A stretch of DNA of 64,000 bases from DATBGO01 sp036558005 (GCA_036558005.1 DATBGO010000316.1:1-64000); one strand, 5' to 3'; shown: positions 7,559-17,212, counted from the stretch's first letter. Made by a program: numbers and translations. The notes: generated from the sequence alone by a model not told the origin.

Positions 7559-9144
7559 CTACTGACCGGCCACGACGCCCTCCCACGGTGCCAGCGTCAG
7601 GCCGCCTTCGCCAGCCGCCCCGGCGCCGGCCGCCGGGCCCGCCGTGGTCAGCAGCACCGGGCCGGCCGGCCGTGGGCACGGGGCCCGCTCGCCGGACAGG
7701 TTGACCGCGACCAGCAGCGGCCCGGCCCGGTACGCCCACAGCCCGGCCGGGGCGGCCACCTGCTGGTACCCGGCGGCCTGCCCGCCCAGCCAGGCCCGGC
7801 GCAGCCGGATCAGGTCGCGGCACAGCCACAGCACCGAGCCGCGGTCAGCCTGCTGGGCGGCCACCCCGGATCCGGGCGCCAGCGGCAGCCACGGCTGACC
7901 CCGGCCGCGGTGAAGCCGCCGCCCGGCGAGCCGTCCCAGCGCACCGGCGTCCTGGCCCGGTCCCTGCTGTCCTCCGGCCGCCCGCTGTCCCGGGTCATCT
8001 TGTCCCGGCGCAGGCCCGGCGGCACGTCCGCGTCGGTCATCCCGGTCTCGTCGCCGTAGTACAGCACGGTCGTCCCCGGCAGCGTCGCCAGGATCAGCAG
8101 CGCGAGCCGCACCTTCCGCTCGTCCCCGCCGCACCACCGGGTCGGGAACCGGCCCACGTCGTGGTTGGAGGCGGTCCACACCGGGCAGGCGCCGGCCGGC
8201 AGCGCGGCCAGCGTTTCCGCGACCGTGCCGGCCAGCGCGGCGGCGGTGAACTCGCTGAACACGAACCGGAAATTGAACGCCAGCTGCAGCTCGTCGTCCG
8301 CGCCGTAGTAGGCGGCCAGCCGGCCGGGGTCAGCCACCCAGGTCTCGCCCAGCAGCAGCCTCGGCACCGGGTAGGACCCGGCGATCTGCCGCCACCGCCG
8401 GTATACCCCGTGGGTCTGCGGCCGGTTCGCGCTGTAGACCGCGAGCTGGCCGGAGCGGCCGGTCATCGGGTCGCCGGCCGGCCCGGGCGGGTTGTCCCGC
8501 AGCCGGGCGTCCTTGTACAGGCCGTGTGCCACGTCGATGCGCAGGCCCGCGACGCCGCGGTCGAACCAGAACCGCAGGATCTGCTCGAACTCCTGGTGCA
8601 GTGCCGGGTTCCACCAGTTCAGGTCGGGCTGGCTGGGCAGGAAGTTGTGCAGGTAGTACTGGCCGCTGCGGTCATCGGGCTGCCAGGCTGGCCCGCCGGT
8701 CGCGTCCCGCCAGTTGTTCGGCGGCCCGCCGCCGGGCGCCGGGTCCGCCCACACGTAGTAGTCCCGGTAGCGGCTGCCCGGATCGGCGGCCGCGGCGATG
8801 AACCACGGGTGTGCCGAGCTGGTGTGGTTGGGCACCAGGTCGAGCAGCACCCGCAGGCCGCGCCGGCCCGCCTCGGCGATGAGCCGGTCCAGCACGGCCA
8901 TGGTGCCCAGCTCAGGGTGCACCCCGCGGTAGTCGCTGACGTCATAGCCCCAGTCGTCGTCGGGCGAGGGCATCGTCGGGGACAGCCAGACGCCGTCAAC
9001 ACCCAGCCAGGACAGGTAGTCCAGGCCGGCGATGACGCCGGCCAGGTCGCCGTACCCGTCGCCGTCGGTGTCCCGCCAGGACCGGACGTAGAGCTGGTAC
9101 AGCACGGCACCCTGCCACCACCGTCCCGGCGTGCTGCGCTGCAT
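7559..9144 (-). pseudogene. GH13 alpha-glucosidase-like gene with a frameshift
   Basis: The first 410 or so codons encode a complete GH13 barrel: DLVPNHTS (region I), GLRIDVAHG with the nucleophile Asp (II), LLLGETW with the acid/base Glu (III) and ASNHDVGR (IV). In the frame that starts at 9144, the reading turns to nonsense after GGGFTAAG. The expected continuation (QPWLPLAPGSG, then a C-terminal beta domain ending at 7559) is in the frame shifted by one base. One missing base in the CCCC run at 7899-7902 would restore a full protein of about 528 residues. It is either a real inactivating deletion or a homopolymer sequencing error. The class is oligo-glucosidase/trehalose-synthase-like; the exact substrate is uncertain. 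It lies 11 bases upstream of lysA. Confidence 0.8.
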
Positions 9145-9152
9145 CGGTCTCC

Positions 9153-9181
9153 ATTTGATGCCGGGGCCCGGGCGCCGTCAA
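9153..9181 (-). promoter_or_regulatory. candidate sigma-70-type promoter of the GH13 gene
   Basis: On the minus strand a TTGACG (9176-9181) and a TCAAAT (9153-9158) are 17 bases apart, and the GH13 ATG begins 8 bases after the -10 box. This places the start of transcription at or just before the ATG, so a leaderless or very short-leader message is likely. The -10 matches the consensus only moderately. If real, it may also drive lysA-hom-thrC. Confidence 0.4.
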
Positions 9182-9398
9182 GAGCCTCACGTACCAGCCA
9201 GAACACTGTGGCCACAGCGGAGCACAACCCGGACGAGTACCCTGAAAAGGGGTCACCCGGCCCGCCGGGCGACCCGGGCAGGCAGTCACGCGGCGATAGG
9301 TCACGCATTATGAGCGAAGGCGGCAACGGGTCCGGTGCCCTCGCGGGCCGGTGCGGGCGCCACCGCGGGCCGCTGCCGCCAGCCGCTGGCCGGGCCCG

Positions 9399-10289
9399 GT
9401 GACGGCGGCGCCCGCCGAGGTCGCCGCGATGCGGCGGGCCATCGCCGTCTCTGCCGCCGGGCTGGGCACGACCAGCCCGGATCCGCCGGCCGGCTGCGTG
9501 CTGCTGGGGCCCGGCGGAGTGCTGCTCGGCGAGGGATATCACGAGCGCAAGGGCGAGCCGCACGCGGTGGCGCAGGCGCTGACGGCGGCCGGCCCGCTGC
9601 CGGCCGGCCCGGTCGCGGTGCTCACCCTGGAGCCGTGTACCGGTGATGGCGGCGCGCCGGGCTGCAGCCAGGCGCTCATCGGGGCCGGGGTCAGCCGGGT
9701 CCTCATCGCGGTGTCCGACCCGGCGCCGGCCGGGCCAGGCGGCAGCGCCATGCTGCGGGCCGCCGGCCTGGACGTGGAGGCCGGCGTGCTCGCGGCGGAG
9801 GCCGCGGTCGTGCTCGGCGGGTGGCTGGGCTCACGCCGGGCCGGCCGCCCGGTGATCACCTGGCCGTACCTGATCGCCGGCCACGGCGTCGTGGCGGTAC
9901 CGAACGGCACCGACAACGCCAGGCTGCTGCGGCTGACCGCGGACGCGGTGCTGCGCCCGGACGGCCGGATGACCGAGGCCATTCCCGGCAGCCACGGCAA
10001 CGGCGTGCTCGGCCTGCCCGGCGAGCTGGCCGGCGCCGACCCGGCCGCCATCGCGGCCGCCGCTTACCAGGGCGGGGTCCGGCGGCTGCTGCTCGGCGGC
10101 GGCCTCGACGTGGCCGCGCCGTTCCTGGCCGCCGGGCTCGTCGACCAGGTGATCGCCTACATCCCGCACGGCAACGGGTCGCGCAAGCCCAGCGGCACGC
10201 TGCCCTGGCCGCTGCTGCCGCCCGGGTTCGCCATCACCGCCGCGGTCAGGCTCGCCGGGTTCGTCCGGATCGAGGCGCAGCCGGGCTGA
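9399..10289 (+). CDS. RibD-like protein with a degenerate deaminase active site
   Basis: A 296-residue protein with a cytidine-deaminase-like N-terminal half and a RibD_C reductase-like C-terminal half (GVRRLLLGGGLDVAAPFLAAGLVDQ). GTG at 9399 gives an N-terminus like actinobacterial RibD (VTAAPAEVAAMRRAIA); ATG at 9429, preceded by GAGG, is the alternative. The zinc ligands H55 and the LEPC and GC cysteines are present, but the catalytic HAE triplet reads H55-A-V57, so the proton-shuttling Glu is missing, and the usual HTGRTPPC segment reads TGDGGAPGC. True riboflavin-pathway deaminase activity is therefore unlikely; a reductase-only or other role is possible. No other rib gene is nearby. It converges on the GCS2-family gene. 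Confidence 0.8.
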   Translation: MTAAPAEVAAMRRAIAVSAAGLGTTSPDPPAGCVLLGPGGVLLGEGYHERKGEPHAVAQALTAAGPLPAGPVAVLTLEPCTGDGGAPGCSQALIGAGVSRVLIAVSDPAPAGPGGSAMLRAAGLDVEAGVLAAEAAVVLGGWLGSRRAGRPVITWPYLIAGHGVVAVPNGTDNARLLRLTADAVLRPDGRMTEAIPGSHGNGVLGLPGELAGADPAAIAAAAYQGGVRRLLLGGGLDVAAPFLAAGLVDQVIAYIPHGNGSRKPSGTLPWPLLPPGFAITAAVRLAGFVRIEAQPG

Positions 10290-10322
10290 GCCCGCCGCCC
10301 GCCGGGCCCGCGTCCGCCGGGG

Positions 10323-11801
10323 TCAGCCGACCGGCCAGGAATGCGCCGGCTCGTTGGTGTGCATCAGCTCGATGTATCGCTGGGTCATCAGCCGCAGCGC
10401 CTCGGCCCGGTCCGCCCCGGCCTGGCTCCGGCCGGCCTGCACCACCTCGGCCTGCCAGGTCGCGCCGGTCCGCCCGGTCAGGCAGCGCTGCTCGATGATG
10501 CCCAGCAGCCGCCCGGCGTCCGCGGCGTCCACCCCCCACCGGCTGAGCCCGCTGGCCGCCAGCGGCAGCAGGCGGCGCAGCACCAGCTCGGTCACCGGCA
10601 CCTCGCCCAGGCCCGGCCAGTACAGCAGCGCGTCGATGCCGTTGCGGGCGCCCTCCATCAGGTTGTCGGCGGCCACCGCGAACGACATCTGGGTCCAGAC
10701 CGGCCGGTCGGCGTCCACCAGGGCGCGGACCAGGCCGTAGTAGAACGCGGCGTTCGCGATGGTGTCCAGCACGGTCGGGCCGGCCGGCAGCACCCGGTTC
10801 TCCACCCGCAGGTGCGGCTTGCCCTCCACCACCGCGTACACCGGCCGGTTCCACCGGTAGATGGTCCCGTTGTGCAGGGTGAGCTCGGCCAGCTGCGGTG
10901 CCTCGCCCCGGTCCAGCGCGGCGCCGGGATCCTCGTCCTCGCGCAGCGGCAGCAGCGAGGGGAAGTACCGCAGGTTCTCCTCGAACAGGTCGAACACCGA
11001 GGTGATCCAGCGCTCACCGAACCACACCCGGGGCCGGACGCCCTGCAGCTTCAGCTCGTCCGGCCTGGTGTCGGTCACCTGCTCGAACAGGGTGATCCTG
11101 GTTTCCCGCCACAGTTCCCTGCCGAACAGGAACGGGGAGTTGGCGGCCAGCGCCACCTGCACCCCGGCGATCGCCTGGGCCGCGTTCCAGTAGCTGGCGA
11201 ACGCCTCCGGGCTCACCTGCAGGTGGAACTGCACGCTGGTGCAGGCCGCTTCCGGGGTGATGTTGTCCACGTGGGTGAGCAGCCGCTCGACCCCGTCGAT
11301 GGCGATCTGCATGTCCTCGCCGCGGGCAGCGAAGATCTGCTCGTTCAGCAGCTTGTACCGGGGGTTGAGCGACATCGCGTGCTCGCCGACGTCGTGCTCG
11401 CCCAGCGTCGGCAGGATCCCGATCATCACCAGCCTGCTGCCGGCCCTGGTGGCCTGCTCGTCGGCGTGGTTGAGGCTGCGGCGCACCTCGGATTCGAGCT
11501 GGCTGAGCGCGTCCCCGGCCAGCAGCCGGGGCGGGATATTGATCTCCAGGTTGAACTGGCCGAGCTCGGTGGCCCACTTCGGGTCGGCGAGGGCGCCGAG
11601 CACCTCGGTGCTCTGCATCGACGGCCGGCCCGTGTCGTCCACCAGGTTGAGCTCGATTTCCAGCCCGACCCGCTGCGGGTCGGCCTCGAACCTCGACTCG
11701 GCGAGCATCCGCGCGAACACGTCCAGGCACTGGCGCACTTTCTCCCGGTAAGCGCGCCGGTCCGCCTGGCTGATCTTGATAGCCGGGACGTCCCTGCCCA
11801 T
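10323..11801 (-). CDS. GCS2-family glutamate-cysteine ligase-like protein
   Basis: A 492-residue carboxylate-amine ligase of the GCS2 class. Visible marks are RVGLEIELNLVDD (about 44-56), QFNLEINIPP (about 82-91), SVQFHLQVSP (about 185-195) and RVENRVLPAG (about 325-335), which line the substrate pocket in this class. The ATG at 11801 follows a GGAGGG site by five bases. Actinobacteria make mycothiol rather than glutathione, so the product may be gamma-glutamylcysteine for ergothioneine or another gamma-glutamyl compound; there is no egt gene beside it to decide. It stands alone between a convergent RibD-like gene and an upstream lipoprotein gene. Confidence 0.82.
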   Translation of the reverse strand: MGRDVPAIKISQADRRAYREKVRQCLDVFARMLAESRFEADPQRVGLEIELNLVDDTGRPSMQSTEVLGALADPKWATELGQFNLEINIPPRLLAGDALSQLESEVRRSLNHADEQATRAGSRLVMIGILPTLGEHDVGEHAMSLNPRYKLLNEQIFAARGEDMQIAIDGVERLLTHVDNITPEAACTSVQFHLQVSPEAFASYWNAAQAIAGVQVALAANSPFLFGRELWRETRITLFEQVTDTRPDELKLQGVRPRVWFGERWITSVFDLFEENLRYFPSLLPLREDEDPGAALDRGEAPQLAELTLHNGTIYRWNRPVYAVVEGKPHLRVENRVLPAGPTVLDTIANAAFYYGLVRALVDADRPVWTQMSFAVAADNLMEGARNGIDALLYWPGLGEVPVTELVLRRLLPLAASGLSRWGVDAADAGRLLGIIEQRCLTGRTGATWQAEVVQAGRSQAGADRAEALRLMTQRYIELMHTNEPAHSWPVG

Positions 11802-11927
11802 CAGGCCCTCCCTGCGCTGGCAGGCCGCTCTATGGCCCCACCATCGCACGGAACGCACCCGGTGACCACCATCGCGCGACCGGCGAGCCGGCCGCGCGAT
11901 GGCCTCACGGCCGCCCGGCCCGGGAGC

Positions 11928-12551
11928 TCAGTCGCACTTGCTGGAGGTGTAGCTGACCAGCACCCTGACCGAGGACAGGTACTTGCCGTCGCTGAGGAAA
12001 GACTTCTCGTGCGCCCTCAGGTCACTCAGCGAGCCGACCCCGGACATGTCGTTCTCGAACGTCTGGTACAGCGCGGTGACGTTGTGGATCGCGGCGGCGA
12101 CATTCGGCGGCGCCTCGGTCGCCAGGCCGTTGAACTTCGCGCCGGCGATGGCCAGGTCCTTGCGGGCGGTGGCTTCCTCGTCGGCCAGGTTCCCGTTGGC
12201 CCGCGGGGTCGGCAGGGCGCTCAGGCTCTCGCTCATGTGGCTGAAGTCGGTGCAGAAGTTGCCGGTGAGCCCGGAGGTGTCTACCCCCCCGAACCCGCCC
12301 GCCGGTGAGCTAGCCGGCGAGCTGGTGGCCGACCCGGACGACCCGGATGCGGACCCGCCTGAGGATCCAGCCGGACCGGACGACCCGGCCTGGGAGCCCG
12401 CGGTCGCCGCGCCGCCCCCCGCCGCGGACGCCGCCGGCCCGCCCGCTGACGGGCTGATCGACCCGCCCGAGCAGGCGCTGAGCAGCACGCAGGCGGCTGC
12501 CGATGCGACCACGGCCGCGGTGACCAGCGGGCGCATCCGAAACTGTGTCAT
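11928..12551 (-). CDS. putative lipoprotein, function unknown
   Basis: A 207-residue protein with a signal sequence ending in a lipobox (VLLSAC, lipidated C27), a Gly/Ser/Ala-rich linker (about 28-95), and a small helical C-terminal domain (about 100-207) with two cysteines, NFCTDF and SSKCD at the very end, that could pair. I do not recognise the domain. The ATG at 12551 gives the short signal peptide; an in-frame start 15 codons upstream would prepend a charged segment and is less likely. It is read toward the GCS2-family gene, with 126 bases between them, so they may or may not share a message. Confidence 0.72.
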   Translation of the reverse strand: MTQFRMRPLVTAAVVASAAACVLLSACSGGSISPSAGGPAASAAGGGAATAGSQAGSSGPAGSSGGSASGSSGSATSSPASSPAGGFGGVDTSGLTGNFCTDFSHMSESLSALPTPRANGNLADEEATARKDLAIAGAKFNGLATEAPPNVAAAIHNVTALYQTFENDMSGVGSLSDLRAHEKSFLSDGKYLSSVRVLVSYTSSKCD

Positions 12552-12689
12552 GTCATGCCTCCCTCGTAGACGCGGCTGGCCGCCGCAGCACGACACGACG
12601 TAACCGGCCAGGACGCGTAAGCCTGAGAGTTGCCTGACCGCGTTGCAAGGGCGTTACAACTGGGTTGCCGGCCAGCGTGCCGGCCTGGC

Positions 12690-13730
12690 TCAGCGGCGGC
12701 TGGCGAGCCGCGCCCGGTCGTGCGGCCCGTCCCAGCCCAGCTGCGGGCCCTCGGGCACGATGCGGCTCGGGTTGAGGTGCGGGTGGGTCATGAAGTAGTG
12801 CCGCTTGATGTGGTCGAAGTTGGTGGTCTCGCGGAAGGCGGGCAGCGTGTACAGGTCGCGCGCGTAGCCCCACAGGTTCGGGTAGTCGGTCAGCCGGCGA
12901 ATGCTGGCCTTGAAGTGGGAGTAGTAGACCAGGTCGAACCGGGCCAGGGTGACCCACAGCCGGACGTCGGCCTCGGTGACCGAGCCGCCGAGCAGGTACC
13001 GCCGGTCTTCCAGGTGCCGTTCCAGCTCGTCCAGCGTGGCGAACAGCGCGCCGACCGCCTCGTGGTAGGCGACCTGGTTCCCGGCGAATCCGGCCCGGTA
13101 CACGCCGTTGTTCACGTTCTGGTAGACCATCGCGTTGATCGCGTCGATCGATGGCCGCAGCGCCTCGGGGTACAGGCCGGCGCCGCCGCTGGCCAGGTCG
13201 CCGAACTGGGTGGCCAGGTCGATGGTGATGTCGGGGAAGTTGTTGCTGACGATGCGGTGCTCCTGCCGGTCCCACAGCACCGGCACCGAGACGTGGCCGT
13301 CGTAGCCGGGCTCGGTCGCCTCGTAGGCCTCGCGCAGCAGCGCGAACGAGTTCACCGGGTCCAGGCCGTGTCCAGCCCCCTCCCGGAACGCCCAGCCGCG
13401 GCCGTCGCGCACCGGGTCCACCGCGGACAGCGAGACGACCTCTTCCAGGCCGGTCAGCTTGCGCACGATCGCGGTGCGCTGCGCCCACGGGCAGGCCCAG
13501 GAGATGTACAGGTGATACCGGCCTGGCTCGGCCCGGTAGCCGCTCGACCCGTCGGCGGTTATCCGGCCCTGGAACCGGTACCGGGGCCGGACGAACTCAC
13601 CGTCCTGGCGCGGCTGCGCGCGCGCCCCGGGGTTCGCGCGCTCGCTCTTGCGCAGGTAGTCCCCGTAGTCACCGAAGGTCTCGAAGTCCGCAGGGCTGGC
13701 ACCGCGGCTGGCTGCGTCAGTGGCTGACAT
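12690..13730 (-). CDS. Xi-class transferase (glutathionyl-hydroquinone-reductase-like)
   Basis: A 346-residue protein with a thioredoxin-like N-terminal domain carrying the catalytic C80 in SWACPWAQR and an all-helical C-terminal domain (from about 190), as in YqjG/ECM4-type reductases that remove a thiol adduct from quinones. In a mycothiol-using actinomycete the thiol partner may not be glutathione. The ATG at 13730 follows GAGGAGG by six bases and is preferred over the in-frame ATG seven codons upstream. Its promoter region is only 34 bases from the stop of the SARP gene, so co-transcription with that regulator is possible. Confidence 0.87.
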   Translation of the reverse strand: MSATDAASRGASPADFETFGDYGDYLRKSERANPGARAQPRQDGEFVRPRYRFQGRITADGSSGYRAEPGRYHLYISWACPWAQRTAIVRKLTGLEEVVSLSAVDPVRDGRGWAFREGAGHGLDPVNSFALLREAYEATEPGYDGHVSVPVLWDRQEHRIVSNNFPDITIDLATQFGDLASGGAGLYPEALRPSIDAINAMVYQNVNNGVYRAGFAGNQVAYHEAVGALFATLDELERHLEDRRYLLGGSVTEADVRLWVTLARFDLVYYSHFKASIRRLTDYPNLWGYARDLYTLPAFRETTNFDHIKRHYFMTHPHLNPSRIVPEGPQLGWDGPHDRARLASRR

Positions 13731-13764
13731 GGCTGCCTCCTCGCGCTCCACCCTAGGCGTGCCG

Positions 13765-16700
13765 TCAGCTGGCCCCGGCCGCCGCTGGTGCCTGCTGCTC
13801 CGGCTCCTGGCCGGCGACCGCGGGCAGCGGACCGCCCGCCCCGGACCTGGCCAGGGCGGCGGCCTCGGCCGGCGTCATGGCCGCCCCGCGGGCCTGCGCC
13901 GCGCCGAACCGCGCGTCGCCAAGCGCCAGCCGGACCGCCGCCACGGCATCGCTGATCCTGGCCAGGTCCGGCGCCGGGACCGGCGCCCCGATCTGCGCCC
14001 GCAGCGCCTGCGCCGCGCCGAACGTGACCGCCGCCCGCTCGGTCTCCCCCGCCGCCGCGTCCACCACCGCGAGTTCGGCCAGGGCCTCGGCGACCGCGAG
14101 CGGCTCACCGATCGCCTCGGCCAGGTCCAGGCCGCGCAGCAGGTACCCGCGGGCCGCGGGGTAGTCGCCCCGGGCCAGCTCGACCAGGCCCAGGTTGATC
14201 AGCGCGACGGTGGCCAGCCGCTGGTCGCCGATGTGCTCGCTCAGGGCCAGCCCCTCGGCGTGCAGCCGGGCGGCGCGGTCCAGGTCGCCGAGGTTGAGCG
14301 CGACCATCCCGAGGTTCGTCAGCGCGCCGCCGATCAGCTTGCGGTCACCGAGCTTGCGCACGTTGCCCAGGTGCTCCTCGAACCGCGCCCTGGCCAGCTC
14401 GAACTCGCCGGTGTTCAGCGCGACCACGCCGAGGTTGCCCAGGATCAGCGTGACCCGGCGCAGGTCCCCGATCCGGCTGAACTGCTGCATGCTCTCGGTG
14501 TAGTAGGCGGTTGCCTGTTCCAGGCTGCCCTGGCGCAGGGCCAGCGTGCCCAGCCCGCTCAGGCAGCGCCCCATCAGCGCCCCGTCGCCGGCCCGGCCGG
14601 CCAGCGCCAGCGCCTCGGAGTACATCTCCAGCGAGTCCTGGTAGTCGCCCCGGACGTGCGCGGCCGAGCCGAGATCTCCCAGGCACCTGGCGACCCGCGC
14701 GTCGTCGCCAAGGTCCCGCCAGATGGCCAGGCTCTCCTGCTGACAGCGGCGCTGCGCCGGGTAGTCGGCCTGCACCGCGGCGAGGTGGCCGATCCCGTCG
14801 AGCGCGGCTGCCCGCAGCCGCGGCTCGGCGTCCGGCCCGGCCGCGGTCAGCGCCTCCTCCAGCCAGCGGCGGCCCAGGCCCGCATGCCCGCGGACCATCC
14901 AGAACGGCGCCAGCAGCCCGGCTAGCTCCAGCCGCTGCTGCGCGCCCCCAGGGTCGGTCCCCTCCAGGCCGGCCCGGAAGTTCTCCAGGTCCGATTCCAG
15001 CAGGTCCAGCCAGGCGCCCTGGTCGGGGCCTTCCAGGTCCGCCTGCCGGGCGTAGTCCAGCAGCCAGCCCAGGTGGCGCCGGCTCAGCTCGGCCGGCTCG
15101 CCGGCCTGCTCGAGCGTGCGGCGGGCGAACTGGTGGATGGATTCCAGCATCCCGTAGCGCATGCTGCCGCTGCGCTCCTCGGCGGTCAGCAGCGACCGGT
15201 CGACCAGCGCGGTCACGGTCTGGAAGATGTCCGCGGCGCTGAGCGTGCCGTCCGGGCAGACCGCCTCGGCCGCCTCCAGCGTGCAGCCGCCGGAGAACAC
15301 CGCCAGCCGCCGGAAGCACACCTGCTCGGTCTCGCTGAGCAGGTCGTGACTCCACTCGATCGCGGCCTGCAGGGTCCGGTGCCGGGGCAGGCCGCCCCGG
15401 CCGCGGCCGGCCAGCAGCGCGAACCTGTCGTCGATCCGCGCGGCGAGCTGCCGGGGTGACAGCGCGTTGAGCCGGGCCGCGGCCAGCTCCAGCGCCAGCG
15501 GGATCCCGTCGAGCCTGCGGCAGATCTCGCTGACCGCGGCGATGTTCTGCGCGGTGAGGGTGAACCCGGGCCGGGCCAGCGCGGCCCGGTCGCGCAGCAG
15601 CCTGACCGCCTCGGCCTCGGCCACGACCCGCGGGTCGGTCGCGGCCGGGTCGGGCAGGATCAGCGGCGGCACCGGCCAGCTGGCCTCGCCGGACAGGCCG
15701 AGCCTGCTCTGGCTGGTGGCCAGCACCCGCAGCCGCGGGCAGCCGCGCAGCAGCGCGGCGATCAGCTCCCCGGCCGCGTCCAGCACGTGCTCGCAGTTGT
15801 CGATGATGAGCAGCGCCTCGCTGTCGGCCAGCTGGGCGGTGATGCTCTCGGTGAGCGCCCGGCCGGGTTCCTCCCGCACCGACAGCGCCGACGCTGCCAC
15901 CACGGGCACCAGGTCCTGGCTGGCCACCGGCGCCAGCTCGACCAGCCAGACGCCGTCGCGCCAGGCCGGTGCCAGCAGCGCCCCGGCCCGCAGCGCGAGC
16001 CGGGTCTTGCCCGACCCGCTCGGCCCGGTCAGGGAGAGCAGCCTGGTCAGCTGCAGCAGTTCCTCGATCGTGGCCAGCTCAGATTCGCGCCCGATGAACG
16101 AGGTCGTCTCGGCCGGCAGCCTGGTCCCCGGCTGCTGGCCATCCGCTCCGGCCGCCCGGCCGCCCGGCCCTGCTCCCCCGGCAGCTGGTCCTGCCGCCCG
16201 GTCCTGGCCGCCAGGACCGCTAGTGCCCGGCCCCGCGGTGCCCGGCACGGCGGTGCCTGGCCCGGCAGTGCCCGGCACGGCCGCGGCCTGGCCGGCCCGC
16301 CCGGGCGAGCCGGGCGGCGCGGGCTCATCGGCGGCGGTCCAGTCCAGCCGCGGCTCCTGCCGCAAGATCGCCTCCTGCAGCCGGCACAGCGCCGGGCTGG
16401 GGTCGATGCCCAGCTCGTCGGCGAGCCTGGCCCGCAGGTCCTGATACGCCTGCAGCGCCTCGGCCTGGCGCCCGCACCGGTACAGCGCGAGCATCTGCTG
16501 CCCGCACAGCCGCTCGCGCATCGGGTGCGCGGCGACCAGGCTCTCCAGCCGGCTGGTCAGCGCCGCGTGCCGGCCGCAGGCCAGGTCGGCGTCGACCAGG
16601 TCCTCGGTCGCGGCGAGCCTGGCCTCCTCCAGCCTGGCCACCTCGGCCTGGGCGAACGCGAAGTCGGCGATGTCCGACAGCGCGGAACCGCGCCAGAGCG

Positions 16701-17085
16701 CGAGAGCCGCGCGCAGCGTCGCGGCCGCGGCGGCCGGCCGTCCCGCCGCCAGCTCCTCCCCGCCCGTGCTGACCTGCTGCTCGAACCGGTCGGCGTCGAG
16801 CTCACCGGGCGCCACCACCAGGCGGTAGCCGGGCGGCTGGGTGAGCAGCGCGCCTGCGCCTGGTCCCAGCGCGCGGCGCAGCCGGGAGATGTAGACCCGC
16901 AGCGTCGCCATGCACTGCGGCGGCGGGTTGCCCGACCACAGGTCGTCGGCGAGCCGGTCGGCGGAAACCACATGGCCGCCGGCCAGCAGCAGCCGGGCCA
17001 GCAGGGTGCGCTCACGCAGCCCGCCGAGCTCCCTCGGGGTTCCGCCGTCAGCGACCTCGACGGAACCGAGGATGCGGTAGTCCAC
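13765..17085 (-). CDS. SARP/AfsR-type regulator with NB-ARC ATPase and TPR domains
   Basis: A 1106-residue protein starting with GTG. Order: an OmpR-like winged helix (about 1-95; RVYISRLRRAL recognition helix), a bacterial transcriptional activator domain (about 96-245), a Pro/Gly-rich linker with short repeats of VPGTAGPGT type (about 250-320), an NB-ARC/STAND ATPase (Walker A GPSGSGKT near 355, Walker B LLIIDNCEH) and about ten TPR units to the C-terminus. Such AfsR-like STAND proteins integrate signals and activate promoters with direct heptamer repeats. No biosynthetic gene cluster is visible beside it, so it is probably a pleiotropic regulator or acts elsewhere. A 127-base gap separates it from the upstream lipoprotein gene. 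Confidence 0.9.
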   Translation of the reverse strand: MDYRILGSVEVADGGTPRELGGLRERTLLARLLLAGGHVVSADRLADDLWSGNPPPQCMATLRVYISRLRRALGPGAGALLTQPPGYRLVVAPGELDADRFEQQVSTGGEELAAGRPAAAAATLRAALALWRGSALSDIADFAFAQAEVARLEEARLAATEDLVDADLACGRHAALTSRLESLVAAHPMRERLCGQQMLALYRCGRQAEALQAYQDLRARLADELGIDPSPALCRLQEAILRQEPRLDWTAADEPAPPGSPGRAGQAAAVPGTAGPGTAVPGTAGPGTSGPGGQDRAAGPAAGGAGPGGRAAGADGQQPGTRLPAETTSFIGRESELATIEELLQLTRLLSLTGPSGSGKTRLALRAGALLAPAWRDGVWLVELAPVASQDLVPVVAASALSVREEPGRALTESITAQLADSEALLIIDNCEHVLDAAGELIAALLRGCPRLRVLATSQSRLGLSGEASWPVPPLILPDPAATDPRVVAEAEAVRLLRDRAALARPGFTLTAQNIAAVSEICRRLDGIPLALELAAARLNALSPRQLAARIDDRFALLAGRGRGGLPRHRTLQAAIEWSHDLLSETEQVCFRRLAVFSGGCTLEAAEAVCPDGTLSAADIFQTVTALVDRSLLTAEERSGSMRYGMLESIHQFARRTLEQAGEPAELSRRHLGWLLDYARQADLEGPDQGAWLDLLESDLENFRAGLEGTDPGGAQQRLELAGLLAPFWMVRGHAGLGRRWLEEALTAAGPDAEPRLRAAALDGIGHLAAVQADYPAQRRCQQESLAIWRDLGDDARVARCLGDLGSAAHVRGDYQDSLEMYSEALALAGRAGDGALMGRCLSGLGTLALRQGSLEQATAYYTESMQQFSRIGDLRRVTLILGNLGVVALNTGEFELARARFEEHLGNVRKLGDRKLIGGALTNLGMVALNLGDLDRAARLHAEGLALSEHIGDQRLATVALINLGLVELARGDYPAARGYLLRGLDLAEAIGEPLAVAEALAELAVVDAAAGETERAAVTFGAAQALRAQIGAPVPAPDLARISDAVAAVRLALGDARFGAAQARGAAMTPAEAAALARSGAGGPLPAVAGQEPEQQAPAAAGAS

Positions 17086-17212
17086 TGCGCGACCGCCTCA
17101 TCTGGTAAGTGCGGCAATCGTAAGCTGACAATTGCCGGCGCGCAGCCAGGACCGACCGTAATTGCCCAGGCCACACGGGATTTAGCCGGCCCGTTATTCA
17201 ATATTGGGCCCG

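Noticed and set aside
7880..7920. Programmed -1 frameshift in the GH13 gene
   Set aside because: No X-XXY-YYZ slippery site and no downstream pseudoknot are evident; a plain deletion or error fits better.
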